Source of the DNA: Gammaproteobacteria bacterium
Lineage (GTDB): Bacteria > Pseudomonadota > Gammaproteobacteria > Steroidobacterales > SZUA-146
Direction: 5' to 3'
DNA: 5,104 bases
Assembly: GCA_013002925.1 (NCBI GenBank)
Contig: JABDLQ010000017.1
Coordinates: 1 to 5,104, forward strand
The notes under the pieces: generated by a model
What the model was told of the DNA's origin: nothing
Seen by the model: the letters and a program-made list of their open reading frames with translations, nothing else
Databases searched by the model: none
Position numbers and translations under genes: made by a program
Shown here: one piece after another, positions 1 through 5,104 of the stretch
Numbering within the stretch: position 1 is the first letter of the stretch
Layout of the letters: each line of letters begins with the position of its first letter

Positions 1-1547
1 GGCAGATTGATCTTGTTGATTCGCCGCATGCCAAGGCGGACTATCACCTGCAGCTGCGCCCGGGCACCAACGTGGCCGTGATCAATGCACTTGCCCATGC
101 CGTCGTCGATGCAGGTCTCGAGGACAAAGAGTTTATTGCCAGCCGGTGCGAAGACGCAGCGTTTGCGACCTGGCGCGAATTTATTTTACGTGAAGAGAAT
201 TCACCGGAAGCACTTGCGGAACATTCCGGGGTGCCGGCAGACGCTATTCGCGGTGCGGCGGAGTTGTTTGCGCGGCGGCCCAACGGCGCCATTTATTACG
301 GCCTCGGAGTTACCGAACACAGCCAGGGTTCAACCATGGTCATGGGGATTGCCAACCTGGCCATGCTGACTGGCAATATCGGTCGTGAGGGGGTTGGCGT
401 AAATCCCATGCGTGGGCAGAACAATGTGCAGGGATCGTGCGACATGGGCTCCTTTCCGCACGAGCTGCCCGGCTATCGGCATTTATCCGATGGCGCTACA
501 CGCGCGTTGTTTGAACAGGATTGGGGAGTAACTCTCGACCCGGAACCCGGGTATCGCATTCCCAACATGTTTGACGCTGCCGTAGCCGGTACGTTCAAGG
601 CGCTTTACATACAGGGTGAAGATGTTGCCCAATCCGATCCGGATACCCAGCATGTCACCGGCGCACTGTCCGCGATGGAATGCGTTATCGTGCAGGATCT
701 GTTTCTGAACGAAACGGCAAAATACGCGCATGTCTTTTTGCCCGGATCGACATTTTTAGAAAAAGACGGCACGTTTACTAATGCCGAACGCCGCATCTCG
801 CCCGTACGCAAAGTAATGAATTCGGCGTCCGGGATGGCTGACTGGGAAATCACCATGGCATTATCCAACGCGATGGGTTATCCGATGGATTATGCGCATC
901 CCGGCGAAATCATGGATGAAATTGCACGATTGACGCCAACGTTTGCAGGTGTCAGTTTCGAGTTGCTCGATGAGCTCGGCAGCATTCAGTGGCCCTGCAA
1001 TCCGGCGGCGCCCGCGGGTACACCGACGATGCATGTTGGCGAGTTTGTTCGTGGCAAAGGTTATTTTGCACCTACGCCCTATGTGGAAACATCGGAACGA
1101 TCCACCCGCAAATATCCACTGTTACTGACGACTGGCCGGATTTTGTCGCAATACAATGTAGGGGCACAAACCCGGCGCACTGAAAACATGCGTTATCACG
1201 ATGAAGATGTGCTGGAAATGCATCCCAGTGATGCAGAAACCCGTGGCATCAGGCAGGGTGACTGGGTGGGCATCAAAAGCCGGGCCGGGGAAACGGTTAT
1301 GCGTGCCGTGTTATCCAACAAAGTACAGCCGGGCGTGGTTTACACAACGTTTCACCATCCGCACTCCGGCGCCAATGTGGTGACAACCGATAATTCTGAC
1401 TGGGCAACCAATTGCCCCGAGTACAAAGTGACGGCAGTCGAAGCATACCCGGTCAGTCAACCGTCCGAATGGCAGCAAAATTTCGAGCAGTTTTCGGACC
1501 GGCAGCAAGAGTTTCTTGAAGGTCGTGAGCATGACACGCTCAAATAA
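1..1547 (+). CDS. fdsA: Formate dehydrogenase, alpha (catalytic) subunit, C-terminal part; 5' end outside window
   Basis: This is the C-terminal 514 residues of the molybdenum catalytic subunit of a soluble NAD-dependent formate dehydrogenase, which oxidises formate to CO2 in the cytoplasm. The frame is open from base 3, where it already reads family sequence (ADYHLQLRPGTNVAVINALA), so the GTG at 72 is internal and not the start. The segment NPMRGQNNVQGSCDMG (about 402-449) matches the active-site stretch of E. coli FdhF; the Arg codon at 411-413 and Gln codon at 417-419 correspond to its Arg333 and Gln335. The molybdopterin-dinucleotide-binding C-terminal domain runs from about 1110 (LLLTTGRILSQYNVGAQTRR) to TTDNSDWATNCPEYKVTAVE near 1445. 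The N-terminal ferredoxin and Fe-S domains and the Mo-ligand Cys lie upstream, outside the window; full-length relatives are roughly 950 residues. The gene ends TAA, 11 bases before fdsD. Lack of the N-terminus leaves some doubt between FdsA and other FdhF-like paralogues, but the fdsD neighbour favours FdsA. Confidence 0.95.
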   Translation, partial: QIDLVDSPHAKADYHLQLRPGTNVAVINALAHAVVDAGLEDKEFIASRCEDAAFATWREFILREENSPEALAEHSGVPADAIRGAAELFARRPNGAIYYGLGVTEHSQGSTMVMGIANLAMLTGNIGREGVGVNPMRGQNNVQGSCDMGSFPHELPGYRHLSDGATRALFEQDWGVTLDPEPGYRIPNMFDAAVAGTFKALYIQGEDVAQSDPDTQHVTGALSAMECVIVQDLFLNETAKYAHVFLPGSTFLEKDGTFTNAERRISPVRKVMNSASGMADWEITMALSNAMGYPMDYAHPGEIMDEIARLTPTFAGVSFELLDELGSIQWPCNPAAPAGTPTMHVGEFVRGKGYFAPTPYVETSERSTRKYPLLLTTGRILSQYNVGAQTRRTENMRYHDEDVLEMHPSDAETRGIRQGDWVGIKSRAGETVMRAVLSNKVQPGVVYTTFHHPHSGANVVTTDNSDWATNCPEYKVTAVEAYPVSQPSEWQQNFEQFSDRQQEFLEGREHDTLK

Positions 1548-1550
1548 GGA
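1545..1550 (+). promoter_or_regulatory. Ribosome binding site of fdsD, overlapping the fdsA stop codon
   Basis: TAAGGA has a Shine-Dalgarno core (AAGGA) that shares bases with the TAA stop of fdsA and sits 8 bases before the GTG at 1559. It supports GTG as the fdsD start and suggests that fdsD translation is coupled to termination of fdsA. Confidence 0.6.
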
Positions 1551-1558
1551 CTAAGCTG

Positions 1559-1783
1559 GTGACCGTTAACGCCGACAAGCTGGTGCGCATGGCACAGCAA
1601 ATTGCGGACAACAATAGCTTTACGCCTGATGTTGACATTGTCGCAGCCAAAGTCGCCGATCATTTGCAGCGCTTCTGGGATCCGCGCATGAAGCAGCAGA
1701 TCATCGACTACGCAAGCCATCCGGAGGCGCAGTTGTCCGCAGTGGTCAGAGAAGCTATCGCGCGTATTCGCGAGCCGGGCTAA
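1559..1783 (+). CDS. fdsD: Formate dehydrogenase, delta subunit (FdsD family)
   Basis: This is a 74-residue small cytoplasmic protein. The N-terminal KLVRMAQQIADN and central HLQRFWDPRMKQQI are hallmarks of the FdsD family, whose members are about 70-90 residues, so it looks full length. FdsD is an accessory subunit of the NAD-dependent FdsABGD complex and helps assembly or stability of the active enzyme; it carries no cofactor motif and none is seen here. The GTG start is chosen because the conserved KLVRM segment begins at residue 7 and an AAGGA sequence lies at a suitable distance; starting at the next Met would remove that motif. It follows fdsA by 11 bases and must be co-transcribed with it. 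In well-known operons (fdsGBACD) the chaperone gene fdsC lies between fdsA and fdsD; here it does not. The gene ends facing the convergent gap. Confidence 0.92.
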   Translation: MTVNADKLVRMAQQIADNNSFTPDVDIVAAKVADHLQRFWDPRMKQQIIDYASHPEAQLSAVVREAIARIREPG

Positions 1784-2026
1784 ACGATCTTGACCTTTAG
1801 CCTGTGCCTGCGGCCATGACGGTGCTGAGAGTGAATGTGTCGGGACGTGATGCCAATCGAGCGCGCGCGAGGTGTTGCTCCACGCATCATCACTGACATC
1901 GTCTGGCTGTAATCTGCATGGTCAATGATCAGGCGCCTGTGTCGACTTGCCTGACGACCTGCACATGGCGTGTGGTTCGAATCCAAGCCTGGCAAGAAAA
2001 CCTGCAGTCGCCCGGCAGGAGGCGGC
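1784..2026. other. Convergent intergenic gap between fdsD and spoVR
   Basis: This is a 243-base stretch between the 3' ends of two converging operons. No reading frame here has family-like sequence or a good ribosome binding site. It contains a 10-base perfect palindrome CAGGCGCCTG (1930-1939), a string identical to a common tRNA T-arm core, GGTTCGAATCC (1974-1984), and the two terminator-like hairpins listed separately. Anything transcribed from the fds operon would have a 3' untranslated tail of up to about 240 bases. Confidence 0.7.
1994..2019 (-). terminator. Candidate Rho-independent terminator of the prkA-DUF444-spoVR operon
   Basis: Read on the - strand, CCTGC (bases 2019-2015) pairs with GCAGG (2005-2001) around a 9-base loop, and TTTTCTT (2000-1994) follows immediately. 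It begins 7 bases after the spoVR stop codon, the expected place. The stem has only five pairs, which lowers confidence. It shares bases with the + strand hairpin, so the pair would act as an overlapping two-way terminator. Confidence 0.45.
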
Positions 2027-2037
2027 CTATTTTATTT
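2007..2037 (+). terminator. Candidate Rho-independent terminator of the fds operon
   Basis: GTCGCC (2007-2012) pairs with GGCGGC (2021-2026) as six base pairs, one of them G-U, around an 8-base loop. It is followed by CTATTTTATTT (2027-2037), which is T-rich but interrupted by A. It lies more than 220 bases past fdsD, and its T tract runs over the stop codon of the opposing spoVR gene. The stem is short, so this is a moderate call. Confidence 0.42.
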
Positions 2038-3523
2038 CAGCGACGGACTTGACGGAGCCATCTTTTTTTACCGCTTCCAGGCGTACCGGGAAACCCCACA
2101 GGCGGCGCACATGTTTGAGTACTTCTTTGGCCGTCTTTTTTTCCAGTGGCCGGCGGTGATTTTCCAGGTGCTGCAGTGTCAGTGAGCGGTCACCATCATT
2201 GTCGACGCTGTACACCTGTATGTTGGGTTCATTGCTGCCTACGTTGTATTGCTCCGCCAGTAACTGGCGCACCTGCTGATATCCGTCATCGTCGTGAATG
2301 GCGCCGATCTCGTAGGTTTCCTCGCTTTCATCATCAATGACTGTAAACAGTCGTAATTCACGGATCAGCCGTGGTGACAGGTATTGTGCGATAAAGCTTT
2401 CATCTTTGAAGTTGCGCATTGCAAAATCCAGAACTTCCAGCCAGTTTTCACCGGCAACATTTGGAAACCAGCGACGGTCTTCGCTGGTTGGCGACTCACA
2501 AATACGCCGAATATCCGTCATCATATTGTAGCCAAGCGTGTACGGATTGATGCCGGAGTAGTGCGGGTGATTAAACGCGGGTTGATAGACTACGTTGGTG
2601 TGTGACTGCAGACACTCGAACATAAACCCGTCGTTGACCAGGCCCTGATCGTAGAGGTCGTTCAAAATGCGATAATGCCAGAAACAGGCCCAGCCCTCAT
2701 TCATTACTTTAGTCAGCCGTTGCGGATAGAAATACTGCGACATTTTGCGTACGATGCGCACGATTTCACGCTCCCACGGCTCCAGCAGCGGTGCGTTCTT
2801 TTCGATAAAATACAGCAGGTTTTCCTGCGGTTCTGCCGGAAAGCGGGCGGCCTTTTTCTTTTTCTTTGCGGTAACGTCCGGTGTCGGGATGGTACGCCAC
2901 AAGGCGTTTACCTGCGACTGCAGATACGATTCGCGTTCGGTTTGGCGCACTTTCTCTTTTTCCATGGACAGTGGGCCGGGGCGCTTGTAGCGATCAATCC
3001 CCTGGTTCATCAGCGCATGACAGGAGTCCAGAACCAGTTCCACGCGCTCTTCCCCATGACGCTGTTCGCACTCGGCGACAAAATTCTTTGCGAACAACAG
3101 GTAATCGATAATAGCGTCCGCGCTGGTCCACGAGGTAAACAGATAGTTATTCTTGAAAAACGAGTTGTGGCCGTAGCAGGCATGCGCAATCACCAACGCC
3201 TGCATCGGTAACGTGTTTTCTTCCATCAGATAGGCAATGCACGGGTTGGAGTTGATCACAATTTCGAACGCAAGGCCCATCTGCCCACGGCGATAGGTCT
3301 GCTCATCAGTTACAAATTTCTTGCCAAACGACCAGTGGCCGTAGCCCAGAGGCATACCCACCGATGAATACGCATCCAGCATTTGTTCAGCAGTGATCAG
3401 TTCGATCTGGTTCGGATAGGTGTCCAGTTGATAACCTTGCGCAATGCGGGCGATTTCATCGTCGTAGCGCTGGATCAATGGAAAAGTCCATTCCGAGGAC
3501 GTGGAGATGTAGTTTTTTTTCAT
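2027..3523 (-). CDS. ycgB: SpoVR family protein (YcgB-like)
   Basis: This complete 498-residue protein belongs to the SpoVR/YcgB family; E. coli YcgB is about 510 residues. It is probably cytoplasmic, with no signal peptide or membrane segment. Signature stretches are YGHWSFGKKF (61-70), HACYGHNSFFKNNYLF (114-129), EGWACFWHYRIL (276-287) and FNHPHYSGINPYTLGYNMM (317-335). A lysine run (220-224) lies in a low-complexity linker before FIEKNAPLLEPWEREIVRI. The last 90 or so residues form a separate C-terminal region. Invariant-looking His and Glu residues (H114, H119, E276, H283, H308, H319, H321) would suit a metal site, but that is inference. The family was named for a Bacillus cortex-formation gene; in non-sporulating proteobacteria it is a stationary-phase protein of unknown reaction. 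The ATG overlaps the DUF444 stop as ATGA, and an AGGA core lies three bases upstream, so translation is probably coupled. The second to fourth codons lie in a run of eight A residues. Confidence 0.95.
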   Translation of the reverse strand: MKKNYISTSSEWTFPLIQRYDDEIARIAQGYQLDTYPNQIELITAEQMLDAYSSVGMPLGYGHWSFGKKFVTDEQTYRRGQMGLAFEIVINSNPCIAYLMEENTLPMQALVIAHACYGHNSFFKNNYLFTSWTSADAIIDYLLFAKNFVAECEQRHGEERVELVLDSCHALMNQGIDRYKRPGPLSMEKEKVRQTERESYLQSQVNALWRTIPTPDVTAKKKKKAARFPAEPQENLLYFIEKNAPLLEPWEREIVRIVRKMSQYFYPQRLTKVMNEGWACFWHYRILNDLYDQGLVNDGFMFECLQSHTNVVYQPAFNHPHYSGINPYTLGYNMMTDIRRICESPTSEDRRWFPNVAGENWLEVLDFAMRNFKDESFIAQYLSPRLIRELRLFTVIDDESEETYEIGAIHDDDGYQQVRQLLAEQYNVGSNEPNIQVYSVDNDGDRSLTLQHLENHRRPLEKKTAKEVLKHVRRLWGFPVRLEAVKKDGSVKSVAEIK

Positions 3524-4782
3524 GCGTCCTGTCGCTTGAAAAGCTCTCTGAATACCGGGTAAATGTCCTGTGGCGAGTCGATCTGGGTCATTGCAAAATT
3601 ACCCGTTGCTTCGGCTAGCTTGACGTACTCATGCCATAGGGACTGGTGCTCGCGCGGCGTGATTTCCACGTACGCAAAGTATTGGGTATACGGCAATATA
3701 TCGCGCGCCAGAATCTCGCCGCACCCCGGCGAGTCGTCCAGCCAGTTGTCGCCATCGGAGGCCTGGGCGGCATAGATATTCCACGCCGATGCCGGATAGC
3801 GATCACGCATGATCTGGCGCATCAATACCAGCGCGCTGGACACCACCGTGCCACCCGTTTCACGCGCGTGAAAAAATTCATGCTCGTCCACCTCGCGCGC
3901 TACGGTGTGATGACGGATAAAAACGATGTCAATACGTTCATAATTACGCTGCAAGAACAGATGCAGCAGAATAAAAAACTGTTTGGCCAGTGCTTTGCGT
4001 TGCTCATCCATTGAGCCTGACACGTCCATCAGGCAAAACATCACCGCCTGAGTGCTGGGTTTGGGGACCTTGACGCGATTGTTGTAGCGCAGGTCAAAGG
4101 AGTCGATGAACGGAACGGCGTTGACGCGCTTGCGCAATCGCTCGATCTCGGTCTGCAATGCAACCACCTGCGGGTTGCTCTCGTCGCTCGTTTTCAGGAG
4201 TACCTGCAGCTGTGCCTCGGCGTCATGTAGCTGCGTACGGCGCCCGGCGGACATGGCCATGCGTCGCGCCAGAGACTGACGCAGCGAGCGCACAACATTG
4301 ATATTGGATGGCACACCGGTGGTCGTATAGCCGGCACGCAGGTATTTATAATCAGGGTCGCGGGTCATACGCCGCTTGATCATGTCGGGCAGGGCCAGAT
4401 CTTCGAACATGAGATCCAGAAATTCCTTGCGCGACAGCTCGAAAACAAAATCGTCCTCGCCTTCGCCGTCATCACTTGCCTGACTACCGCCGCCGCCTGC
4501 GCCACCTGGCGGGCGCTTGACGCGATCGCCGCTCAGGTATTCCTGGTTGCCCGGCTGGACGACTTCACGCCTGCCGCCCTGCGAATGGTGAAAGACCGGC
4601 TCGGATATATCCTTGCTCGGGATCGACACCTTCTCGCCCTTGTCCATATCGGTGATGCTGCGCTGTTCCACGGCATCGCTGACGGCCTTTTTGAGGCGCT
4701 CACGATACCGCCGCATAAAACGCTGGCGATTCGCGGCGCTTTTGTTTTTACCATCCAGTCGACGATCGATGACATGGGACAT
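3520..4782 (-). CDS. yeaH: DUF444 / YeaH-YhbH family protein with von Willebrand A (MIDAS) domain
   Basis: This complete 420-residue protein closely resembles E. coli YeaH (about 427 residues). The N-terminus reads IDRRLDGKNKSAANRQRF (5-22), followed by IPSKDISEPVFH (54-65). Next come a glycine-rich linker (91-99) and an acidic patch (104-111), then DFVFELSRKEFLDLMFEDLALP (111-132). A charged helical, possibly coiled-coil stretch spans about 181-220. The C-terminal half is a VWA-like domain: DVSGS (253-257) supplies the DxSxS motif, TGGT (289-292) the Thr region, and SDGD (312-315) the final Asp, so the metal-dependent adhesion site looks intact. No signal peptide is seen. Start ATG at 4782 has GGAG (4789-4792) six bases upstream. 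It follows prkA by 31 bases and overlaps spoVR by four. Known in E. coli as an RpoS- and nitrogen-starvation-linked partner of the YeaG kinase; its molecular role is unknown. Confidence 0.96.
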   Translation of the reverse strand: MSHVIDRRLDGKNKSAANRQRFMRRYRERLKKAVSDAVEQRSITDMDKGEKVSIPSKDISEPVFHHSQGGRREVVQPGNQEYLSGDRVKRPPGGAGGGGSQASDDGEGEDDFVFELSRKEFLDLMFEDLALPDMIKRRMTRDPDYKYLRAGYTTTGVPSNINVVRSLRQSLARRMAMSAGRRTQLHDAEAQLQVLLKTSDESNPQVVALQTEIERLRKRVNAVPFIDSFDLRYNNRVKVPKPSTQAVMFCLMDVSGSMDEQRKALAKQFFILLHLFLQRNYERIDIVFIRHHTVAREVDEHEFFHARETGGTVVSSALVLMRQIMRDRYPASAWNIYAAQASDGDNWLDDSPGCGEILARDILPYTQYFAYVEITPREHQSLWHEYVKLAEATGNFAMTQIDSPQDIYPVFRELFKRQDA

Positions 4783-4788
4783 CCCGCG

Positions 4789-4792
4789 CTCC
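4789..4792 (-). promoter_or_regulatory. Ribosome binding site of the DUF444 gene
   Basis: GGAG on the - strand lies six bases before the ATG at 4782, with no competing in-frame start nearby. It supports this start, which also gives the conserved family N-terminus. A small hairpin at 4797-4810 ends four bases upstream of it in the transcript. Confidence 0.55.
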
Positions 4793-4796
4793 GATT

Positions 4797-4810
4797 ACCG
4801 CTTATGCGGT
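4797..4810 (-). other. Small perfect hairpin in the prkA-DUF444 spacer
   Basis: ACCGC and GCGGT form a perfect five-base-pair stem with a four-base loop (ATAA on the - strand) inside the 31-base spacer. No T tract follows, so it is not a terminator. It could affect mRNA processing, stability or access to the adjacent ribosome binding site; the length also permits chance. Confidence 0.35.
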
Positions 4811-4813
4811 TCC

Positions 4814-5104
4814 CTAGGACGCCTTGCGCACACGCAAGTACCACTCTGACAGCAGGCGCACCTGTTTTGCCGTATAGCCCTTTTCGACCATGCGATCCAC
4901 AAATTCGCGGTGTTTTTTCTGATCCTTTTCCGATGCTTTTGCATTGAAGGAAATCACCGGCAAGAGATCTTCCGTCTTGGAGAACATCTTTTTCTCGATG
5001 ACAACGCGCAGCTTTTCATAGCTGGTCCAATCAGGGTTCTTGCCGTCGTTTGACGCCCGCGCACGCAGTACAAAATTGACAATTTCGTTACGAAAATCCT
5101 TGGG
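4814..5104 (-). CDS. prkA: Serine protein kinase PrkA (YeaG-like), C-terminal part; 5' end outside window
   Basis: This is the last 96 residues of PrkA/YeaG, read from the window edge to the TAG stop at 4814-4816. The match is unmistakable: DFRNEIVNFVLRARASNDGK, then WTSYEKLRVVIEKKMFSKTE, DLLPVISFNAKASEKDQKKH and GYTAKQVRLLSEWYLRVRK. E. coli YeaG has 644 residues, so about 85% of the protein, including the AAA+ ATP-binding core and most of the kinase-like domain, lies outside. The family autophosphorylates and phosphorylates protein substrates on Ser/Thr in vitro; in enterobacteria it is a stress and nitrogen-starvation protein. The visible part belongs to the C-terminal PrkA domain and contains no catalytic motif, so activity cannot be judged here. 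It heads the same transcription unit as the DUF444 and spoVR genes as far as the window shows. Confidence 0.95.
   Translation of the reverse strand, partial: PKDFRNEIVNFVLRARASNDGKNPDWTSYEKLRVVIEKKMFSKTEDLLPVISFNAKASEKDQKKHREFVDRMVEKGYTAKQVRLLSEWYLRVRKAS

Noticed and set aside
72..74. GTG at 72 as the true start of the formate dehydrogenase gene
   Set aside because: The same frame is open to the window edge and the upstream codons encode conserved family sequence, so the gene begins outside the window.
1758..1773. Inverted repeat TCGCG/CGCGA near the end of fdsD, considered as a terminator
   Set aside because: It lies inside the coding region, has only five pairs and no T tract follows.
1930..1939. 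Perfect palindrome CAGGCGCCTG, considered as an operator
   Set aside because: It lies between two gene ends with no promoter nearby, and a 10-base palindrome of this composition can arise by chance.
1780..1995. A 71-codon open frame on the - strand across the convergent gap
   Set aside because: It is rich in Arg, His and Ser with no recognisable family sequence, runs into the fdsD stop codon, and has no clear ribosome binding site. It reads like a chance frame.
1913..1995. A complete tRNA gene ending at the T-arm-like string
   Set aside because: No matching acceptor stem, anticodon stem-loop or CCA end could be built around it on either strand.
2675..3211. A 178-codon open frame on the + strand, antisense to spoVR
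   Set aside because: The opposite strand encodes an unmistakable SpoVR protein throughout, and the antisense product has no family-like motifs. It is a shadow of the codon use of the real gene.
3646..4014. A 122-codon open frame on the + strand, antisense to the DUF444 gene
   Set aside because: It lies wholly within the VWA domain coding region on the other strand and shows no independent evidence of coding.
4585..4947. A 120-codon open frame on the + strand, antisense to the start of the DUF444 gene and the end of prkA
   Set aside because: It spans two well-supported genes of the opposite strand, and its product has no recognisable motif.

Overview
The window looks like chromosomal DNA from a Proteobacterium, probably a gammaproteobacterium. 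The encoded PrkA, DUF444 and SpoVR proteins closely resemble E. coli YeaG, YeaH and YcgB as I remember them. The formate dehydrogenase is of the soluble, NAD-linked, molybdenum (FdsABGD) type found in many proteobacteria. Base composition is moderate, a little over half G+C by eye. I cannot name a genus. I see no insertion sequence, prophage, CRISPR array, rRNA gene or intact tRNA.

Layout: two operon ends face each other. On the + strand, bases 1-1783 hold the 3' end of a formate dehydrogenase operon: the last 514 codons of the catalytic alpha subunit (fdsA), then after 11 bases the small delta subunit (fdsD). Next is a 243-base convergent gap (1784-2026) with no convincing gene. At its right edge lie two overlapping hairpins, each followed by a T-rich tract on opposite strands, so they read as a compact two-way terminator. 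On the - strand, from 5104 down to 2027, lies the 3' end of a three-gene operon: the last 96 codons of prkA (serine protein kinase), a complete DUF444/YeaH-type von Willebrand A protein, and a complete SpoVR/YcgB protein. The last two overlap by four bases (ATGA). Promoters of both operons lie outside the window.

How the genes work together: FdsA oxidises formate to CO2 at a bis-MGD molybdenum centre, and partner subunits encoded upstream pass the electrons to NAD+. FdsD is the small accessory subunit. The prkA-DUF444-spoVR set is a widely conserved stationary-phase and starvation module whose biochemistry is largely unsolved. An AAA+ kinase encoded beside a MIDAS-bearing VWA protein resembles other AAA+/VWA activator pairs, and SpoVR could be their client. 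That reading is inference.

I did not find a clearly undescribed system. The points most worth a second look are the AAA+/VWA/SpoVR module, the absence of fdsC between fdsA and fdsD, the two-way terminator, and a tRNA T-arm-like string in the convergent gap.
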